The notes beneath the pieces were generated by a model. That model was not told the DNA's origin, searched no databases, and saw only the letters and a program-made list of their open reading frames with translations. From Planctomycetaceae bacterium (GTDB lineage: Bacteria; Planctomycetota; Planctomycetia; Planctomycetales; Planctomycetaceae): a stretch of 34,998 nt of DNA. This document shows, piece after piece, positions 24,701-32,638 of this stretch; the stretch's first letter is position 1; every line of letters starts with the position of its first letter. The position numbers and the translations under genes were made by a program. The stretch spans positions 5,812 through 40,809 of the forward strand of contig PBOJ01000029.1 in the NCBI GenBank assembly GCA_002724315.1, given 5' to 3'.

Positions 24701-25596
24701 CGGTCGGTCTTCCACCGCGCGCGGAAGAGGTCGAGATTGGCCTCTTCGCCCGGACGGGCGGGACGATTGGAGGCGAAGTACAGGAACGCGCCGTCGGGTG
24801 AAACAAACGGGGCCCCCTCGTGGCTGTCAGACCGATTGAGCTCATCCAGTGGACTTACCGATGAGAAGGCATCCTCCAGCGACCCGCGACTGGCGCGATA
24901 AAGATCGAAGTCCGGACCTTCAAGCGGTCGACGGATCGTCGCTGTCCATCCTGGCAACCGGTCGGGATTGGCACCGGCCCGGTCCGAGGCGAAGAACAGG
25001 TCCAATCCATCCGGAGCCACAGCCGGATCGAATTCGTTGGCAGGCGAATTGACCTCATCACCGAGATTCTTCGGCGAGGTCCAGTTCGACCCGTCTCGCC
25101 GACTGGCGTAGAGGTCATACCCGCCGAAACCCCCGGCACGATTCGAGAAGAAATACAGCGTGAGTCCGTCGGTGGAGACAACCGGGCCGATATCGTCGGC
25201 ATCGGAATTGATCTCTGCCACCGGGACGGCCGGGCTCCAGCTCCCTTCGCTCAATCGGCTGCGAAAGATGTCCGTTTTCCCGTCGGGACCACGGCGAGTG
25301 AGGTACAGCAGTTGCCCGTCACCGACCAGCCGCGGAGCAATCAGATCAACTCCCTCCCCTCCACCAGGAGCCTCGACGTCGATCGGCCCAGCCGGCTCCC
25401 AGCCCACCTGCCGCGTCGGAGATCCAGCCGGTGCCGGACCAATATCTTGCCCGTCGATGGTCACCAGGCGGGAAACACGTTGTGGCATCAGCCACAACAT
25501 CAGGAGCAACACGACCACGATACCGGTAGCCCACAGTCCCCGGGGACCCCGGAACCACTCGCGTGCATTCACCGCCCATTCACGCCAGACGGTCAT
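21751..25596 (-). CDS. Giant membrane protein: PD40 propeller, Arg/Ala-rich linker and C-terminal alpha/alpha toroid
   Basis: A 1281-residue protein. A membrane helix at about 21-38 is followed by a propeller of TolB/PD40-type repeats (about 80-345; for example DIGPVVSTDGLTLYFFSNRAGGFGGYDLY and EGAPFVSPDGAFLYFASNRPA). Two further helices lie near 372-390 and 402-422. A low-complexity Ala/Pro/Ser/Thr linker (about 440-940) contains several Arg clusters. A squalene/hopene-cyclase-like or prenyltransferase-like toroid (941-1281) carries the repeats NRGLVWLAAHQSLDGHWS, AIQWLVKQQKPNGDL, ALGYIINAQHKSTGGWRYQ and TAEGLLCLQFMG. No DxDD cyclase motif was seen, so it may be a structural or binding toroid. 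ATG 25596 was chosen; a longer form overlaps exbD. It is last in a TPR-ExbB-ExbD operon, where a TonB/TolA-like energy-coupled partner would be expected. Confidence 0.85.
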   Translation of the reverse strand: MTVWREWAVNAREWFRGPRGLWATGIVVVLLLMLWLMPQRVSRLVTIDGQDIGPAPAGSPTRQVGWEPAGPIDVEAPGGGEGVDLIAPRLVGDGQLLYLTRRGPDGKTDIFRSRLSEGSWSPAVPVAEINSDADDIGPVVSTDGLTLYFFSNRAGGFGGYDLYASRRDGSNWTSPKNLGDEVNSPANEFDPAVAPDGLDLFFASDRAGANPDRLPGWTATIRRPLEGPDFDLYRASRGSLEDAFSSVSPLDELNRSDSHEGAPFVSPDGAFLYFASNRPARPGEEANLDLFRARWKTDRFGGPVNLGPMINTDSDETEPGLSAEGFRLVFATNRDGRERLYQSVAREIELREEWDSSRWDGLWLSVRDLWARALLITLIVAGLVAALLWSRGWLWRRATASRFVFGSLVFHGVVLLALFMWKLDVVVEVLAEVVQDWEASTDLADDNQHQSHEDGRESYEKVDELQSLDDSPTPAVTRQVTEAMSVPLRSESVLPQISMSRARTLPPEMVLRVAPQAAPTETPSKPLESLSRRQRARPELMANLPEALREETLPPAETAPPEKQLTVQDTTVTRQASRRVLRRTRSAAAPAPATESAAEAPMAVSKTPSLPDSAPRDVRVDRNNRVASATSVPATVVGTAETPEAVAAPQEQRLVAPDGQLPRESTTVQTQGLTGQKVDRPAARMAEAPMTDQAIRAIAATPKVATAPPRRKVQSKRSRLLASRTAAGVESDVALDKSTTAKSVADSGVQVADASLSRNVPRRRRRVAAAVPGADAPDTSTPSPDGIAAAESTDVTASVSRSRTTTRSVDRRRRRPAGATSEVAPGAESLDQAPAGEQAVAVGNLQASNTRPLDRASPAAAVAVRTPRSVSGPVRRVPDRVIIGERGPVENNKAPDFGPLVSRLDRRRARAPRVALAEDNVGLRALFTLRQGDTRRKYIKLFGGSDKSEEAVNRGLVWLAAHQSLDGHWSLNGFHERCKGQHPNCTGTGSVVSNTAGTGLALMPFLAAGHTHQSGRHKEVVAKAIQWLVKQQKPNGDLLSPGDSAHAHMYSHGIAAISLCEAYGMTEDPALKAAAEKALGYIINAQHKSTGGWRYQPGETGDTSVVGWQMMALKSGEMAGLAIPPRTITLLDTWLRSVEANQPTGGLFGYNNRAVKPAMTAEGLLCLQFMGVNRNDPRMRAGADYLMKNLPNRNQQKTSYYWYYATQVMYHMQGKYWAAWNEPLRETLVSTQVNSGQMAGTWNPADNWERSGGRIYATAIKLLVLEVYYRHLPLYDQLDDE

Positions 25597-25612
25597 CGGT
25601 ACACCACCCCGG

Positions 25613-26029
25613 TCATGATCCACCTCCTGCGACCTGAAGTGCCGCAATCCGGTACTTCATCTCCACCTTGTTGCACATCCCCATCACCCGCACCGCGTAC
25701 CGCAGGGCACTCTCGCCGTCTCCCCGAATCAGGGCCGTCATCTGCGGGTTGTTCTCCTTGGCCTCGCGAATGACCTGGTAGAGCTGCTGTTCATTGTAGT
25801 CGCGGCCGGCGACCTTGAAGATCCCCGCCTTGGTGATGTTGACGATCAGCTCCTTGGACATCGCCAGCGGCTGTGCCTGAGTCACTTCCGGCAGCACCAC
25901 TTCCAGCTCGCGTTCCTCCTGGTGGTACTCGGTGGCCACCAGGAAGAAAATCAGCAGCAGGAACACGACATCAATGACCGGCGTCAGGTCCGGGCCGTCA
26001 TTCCCCGTGTTTTCTTCCGGCAATCTCAT
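25613..26029 (-). CDS. exbD: ExbD/TolR family proton-channel subunit
   Basis: A 138-residue ExbD/TolR protein. One transmembrane helix (about 18-35, TPVIDVVFLLLIFFLVA) carries the family's essential aspartate at residue 20 of DLTPVID. It is followed by the periplasmic domain with LPEVTQAQPL, ALIRGDGESALRYAVRVMGMC and a short C-terminus. With ExbB it forms the proton-driven motor that energises TonB- or TolA-like partners. The ATG at 26029 lies 4 bases after the ExbB stop, with GGATGAG upstream, which indicates tight coupling. The longer in-frame extension is rejected as antisense of the ExbB end. The downstream gene begins 16 bases after its stop. Confidence 0.92.
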   Translation of the reverse strand: MRLPEENTGNDGPDLTPVIDVVFLLLIFFLVATEYHQEERELEVVLPEVTQAQPLAMSKELIVNITKAGIFKVAGRDYNEQQLYQVIREAKENNPQMTALIRGDGESALRYAVRVMGMCNKVEMKYRIAALQVAGGGS

Positions 26030-26033
26030 CGGC

Positions 26034-26918
26034 TCATCCGCTCGATTCTTTGGAAGTGGTCTCGGTGGTCTTTCCGGCTGACGGCGAGCCGCCATCGGAG
26101 GAGATGTTCTCGAGACAAAGGATCGTCGGTGCGAGTTTCTCGGCCATCTCGCGAAAGAACCTCTCGACACGTGCGGTGAACACCGCCGAGAGCAACAGCG
26201 TGGGAATGGCAATGGTCAACCCGGCAGCCGTGGTTGTCAGAGCCAGGTAAATGCCCTCGGCCATCCGTTCTCCTCGCCCCAATCCCGCCTGGCTGGCCGT
26301 GCGAAAGGCGACGATCATGCCGACGACGGTTCCCAGCAACCCAATCAGCGGAGCAATGCTGCCAACCGTCTGCAGCGGGCGGATTCCGCCACGCAATTTT
26401 GCGATCTCTCGCGCGGCCCTGTCCTCCATCGACTTCTCGATCTCCGGCAACGGTCGTCCACATCGCTCCAGGCCCGCTTCGACGACACGGGCCACCGGGG
26501 CATCGCAGGTGCCACAGAGTTCGCGAAACACCTTCAGGCTGGGACGCGAGGCCGAGGTGAGTTCTTCCATCCCGGACAGAAAATCATCGGGGAGAACGTT
26601 GATCCGTCGCGTCGCCACAGCTCGCTCGATCGCCACGGTGACGCTGAAGAACGAGAAGACCAGCAGGAGCCCCATGAACAACCAGCCGGTCGGACCTGTA
26701 CCGACAATCAACGTCAACAGAGACTCGTCTTTTTCGTCATCTGCCTCCGGTCCATCGGCCACCAATTCGACCGCATCCTTGGCCGCATCGTCCTTGGCCG
26801 CATCGTCCTGGGCCCTCAACGACACCGGAGAAGCCATCAACACGACCACTGCCATCCACAGCAGCACCTGCCGGCTGACACCCGCCTCACGTTCTGTCAC
26901 CTGCATCCTCATCCCCAT
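26034..26918 (-). CDS. exbB: MotA/TolQ/ExbB family proton-channel subunit with signal peptide
   Basis: A 294-residue ExbB/TolQ protein with an N-terminal signal sequence (VSRQVLLWMAVVVLMASPVSLRAQ). An acidic, repetitive spacer follows, with DDAAK repeated twice. The three membrane helices come next: TGWLFMGLLLVFSFFSVTVAIE near 76-97, the conserved GSIAPLIGLLGTVVGMIVAF near 187-206, and ALTTTAAGLTIAIPTLLLSAVF near 225-246. The cleavable leader plus periplasmic extension is a known variant in planctomycetes and other phyla, not in E. coli TolQ. Three start codons (26918, 26912, 26906) are in frame near each other, and the exact one is uncertain. It follows the TPR gene by 36 bases. Confidence 0.92.
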   Translation of the reverse strand: MGMRMQVTEREAGVSRQVLLWMAVVVLMASPVSLRAQDDAAKDDAAKDAVELVADGPEADDEKDESLLTLIVGTGPTGWLFMGLLLVFSFFSVTVAIERAVATRRINVLPDDFLSGMEELTSASRPSLKVFRELCGTCDAPVARVVEAGLERCGRPLPEIEKSMEDRAAREIAKLRGGIRPLQTVGSIAPLIGLLGTVVGMIVAFRTASQAGLGRGERMAEGIYLALTTTAAGLTIAIPTLLLSAVFTARVERFFREMAEKLAPTILCLENISSDGGSPSAGKTTETTSKESSG

Positions 26919-26954
26919 TCGTAGTCGTCTGTGTGCTGTCCGAACGTCGCCGGT

Positions 26955-29900
26955 TCACTTCGACTTCGACTTCGACTTCGACTTCGGCAGGGTGGCCAAC
27001 ACCTGTGCGGCCGACTTCGCTTCCGACCGCTTCGGGAATTTCTTGATCACCGTCCCCAGCATCTCCCGAGCCTTGTCGTTGTCCTTGAGTTCCTTGAAGC
27101 AGCGGCCGGCCTCCAGATACCCCTTCGCCTGCCATTCCTCGTACGGGTACTTGAACGCCGCGACAAGGAAGTTCTCGTAGGCCACCTTGTACTGTTTTCT
27201 CGAGAAGGCGATCTCACCGATCATGAACCTCGCCTTGGCCGCCGCCTCGGTATTTGTCTCCTTGGTGACCTGCTCGAAAACCGGCACAGCCCGGTCCAGT
27301 TGGTTTTGCTTCTGCAACGCCAATCCCAGACCGTAACGGGCAGCCGGAAGTTGCGGGTACTTGGCGAAGTCCTTGACCAGGGTCTCAAACCGCTGCTGGG
27401 CCAATGGCCAACTCTGCAGGTTCAGGTGGCAGGTTCCGGCACGGTAGAGGGCCCGTGCCCGCTCGGTCGCCTTGGGATCACCCACCACTTGCTCGAAGTG
27501 GACCACCGCTTCCTTCCAGTTCTTGGCCAGGTACTGGCACTCGCCGCAGAGCAACAGCGCCTCGCCCCGCTGGTCCCCCTTGGGGAACTCCTTGAGCAGT
27601 ATGCCAAGTTGTGCGACCGCCTCGGGGTACCGTTCCTGCCGGTACTGGACCCAGCCGAGCTGGTACAGGAGGCTCTCGCGGACAGCCGGTTTCTTGACCG
27701 TCTTGAGTCCTTCGGTGTAGGCCTTCTCTGCCTCCGGAAGGAGCTTCTGGTCTCCGGATTTTTCCACGGCCTGTCCGATCCGGAACCAGGACTCGGCCAC
27801 CAGCGGGCTGGTGGGCACCTCGGCGACAAGTCGCCGGTAGGCGGCCAGGGCCTGTGGAAGCTGATCGGTGGCCTGGTAGGCAAAGGCGAGTTCGTAGAGC
27901 AAGTTGTCCTTCTGGGCGAACTTGGGCTGGGCCTGCAGCACCGCATTGAAGGTCGTGATGGCCGGCTTGTGCTGCTTGAGACCGACCTGGCACAGCGCCA
28001 GTTCAAACCGCGCGTCGGCCGCCAGTTCGGCCGATGGTGCCGGCTTGGTGGCCAGGTAGGCCTGCAGGACCACGGCCGCGGCGGCAAAGTCCTTCAACTC
28101 CCTCAGGCACGACCCCTGCAAGCGTCGTCCCTGCGCGACAATCACATGCTTGGGATACTTGTCGACCAGTTGTTTCAGGGAGGCCGCAGCCGCCTTGAAA
28201 TCCGCTTTCTCGTACAACGCGGCTCCCATGCCAAACTGGGCCAGCGGCGCCACGTCGCTCTTGGGGAAACCGGTCACAACCTGTCGGAACAGTGCCACGG
28301 CCGGATCGGGTTTCTTCTGCAACCGGGCAATGTCACCCAGTTCATAGAGAGTTCGGTCCCGGAACACGCTCTTGGCGAACTGTCTCTGCAGCTTGGTCAA
28401 TTCTGCCGACGCCTCGGTGAGTTTGCCGTCGTCCTTCAATGCCGCACCGAGGACGTACAACAGTTCGTCGGCTCGTTCCCACTTGGGTGCAGCGGCCAGT
28501 GCGGCCCGGAAAGCGGCGATCGCCTGCGGCGACCGTTTGGCCGCCTGGTGGGAACGGCCCAGCAACAAGCCCGCCTCGGCTTTCAGTGACACGTCAGCCA
28601 GGCGGGGAATTCCAGCTGTCAGATGTGCGACAGCCGGTTCAAATTTCTCAGCCCGGTACAGGCAGTAGCCAATTCGTACCGTGGCCGCTGGAACATGCTC
28701 ATGTTTCGGGAAACCGGCAATCAACCCGCGAAACAATGTCTCGCCCTTGGCCCAGTCGGGCTTTTCTCCCAACAGGCAGGCCTGGCCCCCGACGTAGAAC
28801 ACCTCGGGACGCAACTCGTGCTTGGCCAGCTTGGCGTTGCCAAGGAACTTCTCGGCTGATGAAAGCGACAAGGCGGGCTTCTCGATCTGCAGGTGCGACA
28901 GTGCCGACATGTACAACGCGGAGGCCGCCAGTTCGTGATCGGGATACTTGCCCGTAAAGGCCAGGAATCCGGCAGCCGATTCGACTCGCTTCGTCGGCTG
29001 GGCGTACAGCGCCTCGTTCCGGAAATGCACCAGTTCGGGCAACCGGGGACTCTTGGCGTGAGCTGCGATCGCCTTGTCGTAGACCACCACTGCATCGGCC
29101 GGCTTCTTCAACTTCACCAGGGCACGGCCCAGCCAGGCCGACGCCTCGGCCCCCTCGACCGCCTTCGGATCGGCCGCCACCGGAGCCAGCACCTGCTGGG
29201 CTTTCACATACTCCTTGACGCCGAACCGGCACTTGCCCGCGGCCACCCGCGATTCGGCAACAAACGCGCTCTTGGCGAACTTCTTGGGAAGCGATTCGAA
29301 CACCGCCGCCGCTTCGGCCAGTTTCTGCTGCTGCCGCATCGCATGTCCCTGCTGCAACAGGGCCAGGTCGGCCTGGGCAAAGTTGGCAACCGCAGCGGCC
29401 CGGGCAAACAGCGGTTGCGACTCGGCATACTTTTTCTGCCGGAACAGGCACAGCCCCAATCGCAACGTGATCTCTGCCGCGTCGGGGTGCTTGGCGTGTG
29501 TCTTGAGGAACCTCTGGTAGGTCACCGCCGCTTCGGCGTGCTTCTCGAACTGTTCCTGGGCCGTCCCCAATCCGTACAGGATGTCAGGTTCGAGACTCGC
29601 TGGAGGCTTCAGGGCCAACGCGCTGCCATAGGCAGCAATGGCCGGTTGAAGCTTCTCAGCCGAAAACAGGCATTCGGCCTGGAGAAACCGTCCCTGGATC
29701 GCAAAAGGACTCTTCGGGAATCGCTCGGGCACCCTCCCGTACTCGACAGCAGCCGCCTCGAAGTCCGCCGCCTTACCCGAGGCCCCGGCAAGCCTCTCGG
29801 TCGCCAGCCCCAGGTTGAATTGGACCCGGTCGGCCAGCTTGTACTGGGGATGCAACTTCAGCAACTGCTTCAACGTCGCAACCGACTCGGGATACTGCTT

Positions 29901-30140
29901 GAGCTGCAATTGGCAGACGGCGAGATTCAACCGCACCGCCGGCACCCGGACACTCTTGGGATGAGCTGCCAGGAACGTCTTCCAATGCGTCACGGCATTG
30001 GCGTAGAGACGTTTCTTCTGGAACCCCTGCGCCACGACGTAGTCACGGGTAGCCGCCTTCTCGGCATCGGTCTTCTGGGCCAGCCCACTCGACACCAGCA
30101 ACAACACCGCCAACAGCCCGCAAACCAGTTTCGCGGCCAT
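26955..30140 (-). CDS. Exported large tetratricopeptide-repeat protein
   Basis: A 1061-residue protein built of about 25 to 30 TPR-like units of roughly 35 residues. Many share the pattern A-x-x-x-Y-x-x-x-L-x-x-x-P-K-S, as in FPKSPFAIQGRFLQAECLF and LAQFGMGAALYEKADFKAAAASLKQLVDKYPKH. Residues 1-22 are a signal peptide (MAAKLVCGLLAVLLLVSSGLAQ), so it probably lies in the periplasm, like the YbgF/CpoB partners of Tol systems. The ATG at 30140 has GGAGAAGG upstream and begins the signal peptide cleanly; ATG 30176 would add 12 residues. The C-terminus is a repeated Ser-Lys tail (KSKSKSKSK). It is first in the ExbB-ExbD operon and is a likely scaffold or partner of the motor. Confidence 0.88.
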   Translation of the reverse strand: MAAKLVCGLLAVLLLVSSGLAQKTDAEKAATRDYVVAQGFQKKRLYANAVTHWKTFLAAHPKSVRVPAVRLNLAVCQLQLKQYPESVATLKQLLKLHPQYKLADRVQFNLGLATERLAGASGKAADFEAAAVEYGRVPERFPKSPFAIQGRFLQAECLFSAEKLQPAIAAYGSALALKPPASLEPDILYGLGTAQEQFEKHAEAAVTYQRFLKTHAKHPDAAEITLRLGLCLFRQKKYAESQPLFARAAAVANFAQADLALLQQGHAMRQQQKLAEAAAVFESLPKKFAKSAFVAESRVAAGKCRFGVKEYVKAQQVLAPVAADPKAVEGAEASAWLGRALVKLKKPADAVVVYDKAIAAHAKSPRLPELVHFRNEALYAQPTKRVESAAGFLAFTGKYPDHELAASALYMSALSHLQIEKPALSLSSAEKFLGNAKLAKHELRPEVFYVGGQACLLGEKPDWAKGETLFRGLIAGFPKHEHVPAATVRIGYCLYRAEKFEPAVAHLTAGIPRLADVSLKAEAGLLLGRSHQAAKRSPQAIAAFRAALAAAPKWERADELLYVLGAALKDDGKLTEASAELTKLQRQFAKSVFRDRTLYELGDIARLQKKPDPAVALFRQVVTGFPKSDVAPLAQFGMGAALYEKADFKAAAASLKQLVDKYPKHVIVAQGRRLQGSCLRELKDFAAAAVVLQAYLATKPAPSAELAADARFELALCQVGLKQHKPAITTFNAVLQAQPKFAQKDNLLYELAFAYQATDQLPQALAAYRRLVAEVPTSPLVAESWFRIGQAVEKSGDQKLLPEAEKAYTEGLKTVKKPAVRESLLYQLGWVQYRQERYPEAVAQLGILLKEFPKGDQRGEALLLCGECQYLAKNWKEAVVHFEQVVGDPKATERARALYRAGTCHLNLQSWPLAQQRFETLVKDFAKYPQLPAARYGLGLALQKQNQLDRAVPVFEQVTKETNTEAAAKARFMIGEIAFSRKQYKVAYENFLVAAFKYPYEEWQAKGYLEAGRCFKELKDNDKAREMLGTVIKKFPKRSEAKSAAQVLATLPKSKSKSKSK
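26957..26989 (-). repeat. Hexanucleotide tandem repeat encoding the Ser-Lys tail
   Basis: CGACTT-type hexamers are repeated about four to five times on the plus strand, read as Ser-Lys pairs at the very end of the TPR gene. Six-base units keep the frame, so copy number could vary without disrupting the protein. Confidence 0.7.
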
Positions 30141-30267
30141 CAGCCGGCCTTCTCCTCGGCCTCGCATACTCAACATCCCCTCATGTCAGTGTGCTGTCAC
30201 GTCGCAACACGAATTCTTCAACGAGGCGACAACACATCACTCGAGGTTGATCCGTCGTGTTGGCTCG

Positions 30268-30296
30268 ATAATACCCTCGCCGTGACAGAGTCTCAA
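30268..30296 (-). promoter_or_regulatory. Sigma70-like promoter of the TPR-ExbB-ExbD operon
   Basis: On the minus strand, TTGAGA (30291-30296) is followed after exactly 17 bases by TATTAT (30268-30273), both 5/6 matches. This is the best promoter in the window. The leader would be about 120 bases to the ATG at 30140. Confidence 0.6.
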
Positions 30297-30424
30297 CAAG
30301 CTGTCCCGATCGTCCAACTCGGAGACCGTGAACATCTCGACGACCAGATTCGCTATATTAACATCTCGCGCCATGGTCAGACGGGAGCAGGGGAGGCGAT
30401 CGCCATCCGTCCGCGAGACAGCCG

Positions 30425-31555
30425 ATGCCCGGTTCGTCGCTCCCTCACGATTCTCGCGTCCGCCCGTTTCCTCGGGTCGCGTTCGTCAGTTCACATCTGG
30501 GTCGCTGGCCACATCGTCGCACCGACTGGTTTGCTGCACTGTCGACCGCCTGCAACCAGTTGCTTGATGAGAACAGCCGGCTGCTGCTCGTGGCCGGCAC
30601 CACGACGGCACCGTACCTCACCCGTTGTGGAGAATTGTTCGGCCACAGGGTCGAAACACTCGATTCGACAGGGGTATCACGTGGAGACCGCGACCAACTG
30701 TCCGTCTTCAACGCCGACGTGATCATCGCGCTGGCCGTTGGCAACCGCAGTCGAACCCGGACATTGATCCAGCAAGTGTTGGAGACTCCATCGGAAGGCC
30801 GTCCCCCGGTGTGGTTTGCCCGCTCAACTTCGCTGGTTTCACGCGAGATCACCGAGAAGTGGACGACACTGGGAGCACGTCCATTCGATCCCGCCAGCCG
30901 CCGACGTTCGGATCCACCGATCGTGGAAGCGACGGTCCACCTGGCCACCAACCGGATGGTCAAGTCCGGCGACTGGCTGGTGCACTGCACCCGCGAGTGC
31001 GACGGGCGATGGCCCGGTCAGTCACAGGACCAGTATCTCGACGACCTGATCCTGGGCCGCTCCGCATCGGATCACTCGGTGCAGGCCACGTTGCGGAAGA
31101 TTCTGGTCGAGCGACGGCTGAGGGCAGTATCACGACCGGTCCGCGGATTTCCTCCGGCGGTCAGCTTCTCGGCCAGCCCTCTCGAAGAGCTTGTCACCCG
31201 ACGTGTCTTCCGCGGTCACCGCGGCCGATGGGACTTCGAACCTTACGGACTGGCGATTTCTCGAGACTGGCTGGCTGCTCGTGGAGCCCGCCCGGTCGTT
31301 TACCGGCTTCCCGGTGACCTGCGAGGCGACGACCCGTTCGAACAACCGACAGGATCGCAAGGACGACACCCAATGAACTGGACTCGCGAGGAAGAATGGC
31401 GGCATCCCGGGGACGTCGACCTCTCATCACTTCCGGACTCCCAGGGACTGGTCCTGGTCCACCGCCACAGCGACCTGGGTTTCGTTTCCGGCATCAGCCG
31501 CTGGCCGGTCCTCGTCCTCGGTCATTTCCGCCAGGACACCTCAGCGGTACAATGA
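30425..31555 (+). CDS. Protein of unknown function, two-domain
   Basis: A 376-residue protein that I cannot assign. The N-terminal half begins with a possible Rossmann-like strand and loop (RVAFVSSHLGRWPHRRTDWFAAL), followed by LLLVAGTTTAPYL and ADVIIALAVGNRSRTRTLI. The C-terminal half has a distinctive region: GDWLVHCTRECDGRWPGQSQDQYLDDLILG, then SFSASPLEELVTRRVFRGHRGRWDFEPYGLAISRDWLAARGARPVVYRLP and MNWTREEEWRHPGDVDL. The order (HxxR-like opening, FEPYG, RPVVYR, EEEWR) resembles the DUF2971/AbiGi-type domains found in some abortive-infection proteins, but this is only a pattern impression. No signal peptide or membrane helix is seen. The ATG at 30425 is the only start in the open frame, which begins at 30362. 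Confidence 0.7.
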   Translation: MPGSSLPHDSRVRPFPRVAFVSSHLGRWPHRRTDWFAALSTACNQLLDENSRLLLVAGTTTAPYLTRCGELFGHRVETLDSTGVSRGDRDQLSVFNADVIIALAVGNRSRTRTLIQQVLETPSEGRPPVWFARSTSLVSREITEKWTTLGARPFDPASRRRSDPPIVEATVHLATNRMVKSGDWLVHCTRECDGRWPGQSQDQYLDDLILGRSASDHSVQATLRKILVERRLRAVSRPVRGFPPAVSFSASPLEELVTRRVFRGHRGRWDFEPYGLAISRDWLAARGARPVVYRLPGDLRGDDPFEQPTGSQGRHPMNWTREEEWRHPGDVDLSSLPDSQGLVLVHRHSDLGFVSGISRWPVLVLGHFRQDTSAVQ

Positions 31556-31619
31556 GCCGCCGTCGACCGCTGGGCGCCGCCCGGCAGTCGAGTCTCTCGA
31601 AGCCTGGTCACCTCACACC

Positions 31620-32609
31620 ATGCCCGCCAATCTCACCCCGCAGTACCAGAAGGCCGAAGACGCCTACCGCCGGGCAGCGACAGCCGAGGAGCGAATCAAC
31701 TGCCTGGAGGAGATGCTTTCGATCATCCCCAAGCACAAGGGGACGGACAGACTGCAAGCCGACCTCCGTAAGCGGTTGAAGGAGACCCGCAGCGAATTCG
31801 CCGAGGAAAAGTCCTCGCGAAAAAAGAGCCAGAGTTACAAGATTCCGCGGCAGGGAGCCGGACAGGTCATCCTGGTCGGCGGCCCCAACGCCGGCAAGAG
31901 CCGCGTCGTCCAGGAATTGACCAATGCCAGTCCCGACGTGGCTGACTACCCGTTCAGCACTCGAGAACCGCTCCCCGCAATGATGCCCTGGGAAGATGTC
32001 ACCGTGCAGTTGGTCGACACGCCCCCGGTGACCGACACGCACGTCGAGTCCTACCTGACCGGAATGGTCCGAGCCGCTGACCTGGCCCTGCTGGTTGTCG
32101 ACGGCAGCAGCGACGATGCCCCGGACGACACGGCCGCCGTCATCGAACAGTTCTCACAACGAAAAACGCTCTTCTCGGATCGGACCGGGTTTGACGAAGA
32201 CGACTTCAGCATCGTGCACGTCCGGACACTGCTGGTCCTGACCCGCGCTTCCGATCCCGATGCCGACCTGAGACTGGAGTTGCTCGAGGAATCAGCCGGA
32301 CGGACATTCGATGTGATCCGTGTCGAACTCGACGACGACACTTCGTGCGAATCGCTTCGCGACACCATCTACAACACTCTTGAGGTCGTCCGCGTCTACA
32401 CCAAGCCTCCGGGAAAGCCGGCTGACTTCGAAGCACCATTCACTGTGCCCCGGGAGGGAACGATCGAAGACCTGGCCTTGCAGGTTCACCGCGAACTGGC
32501 CACCAACCTGAAGTTCGCCCGGATCTGGGGCGAGGGTGTTCACGACGGCCAGAGTGTCGGACGCGAACACGTTCTGTCTGACAAGGATCTCGTTGAACTG
32601 CACGTCTGA
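31620..32609 (+). CDS. DRG/Obg-like GTPase with TGS domain
   Basis: A 329-residue GTPase of the TRAFAC class. The N-terminal helical region (EEMLSIIPKHKGTDRLQADLRKRLKE) resembles the start of eukaryotic and archaeal DRG proteins. The P-loop GGPNAGKS is at 87-94, YPFST gives switch I, and VDTPP at 132-136 takes the place of DxxG. The expected NKxD base-recognition motif is not visible; VLTRASD is in its position, so guanine specificity may be altered. Residues about 250-328 form a TGS domain (FTVPREGTIEDLALQVHRELATNLKFARIWGEGVHDGQSVGREHVLSDKDLVELHV). DRG proteins act on ribosomes. It precedes the rhomboid gene by 29 bases, probably cotranscribed. Confidence 0.85.
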   Translation: MPANLTPQYQKAEDAYRRAATAEERINCLEEMLSIIPKHKGTDRLQADLRKRLKETRSEFAEEKSSRKKSQSYKIPRQGAGQVILVGGPNAGKSRVVQELTNASPDVADYPFSTREPLPAMMPWEDVTVQLVDTPPVTDTHVESYLTGMVRAADLALLVVDGSSDDAPDDTAAVIEQFSQRKTLFSDRTGFDEDDFSIVHVRTLLVLTRASDPDADLRLELLEESAGRTFDVIRVELDDDTSCESLRDTIYNTLEVVRVYTKPPGKPADFEAPFTVPREGTIEDLALQVHRELATNLKFARIWGEGVHDGQSVGREHVLSDKDLVELHV

Positions 32610-32638
32610 CCCGACCCAACTGACATGGCCACGCCCAG

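Noticed and set aside
30354..30359. TATATT box upstream of the unknown gene at 30425
   Set aside because: No -35-like hexamer at suitable spacing; chance in an AT-richer gap is likely.
30282..30722. GTG-started frame on the plus strand (first residues TESQQAVPIVQLGDREHL), possibly leaderless
   Set aside because: The region holds the strong opposite-strand promoter of the TPR operon. The downstream part overlaps the unknown gene in another frame and looks random. No family recognised.
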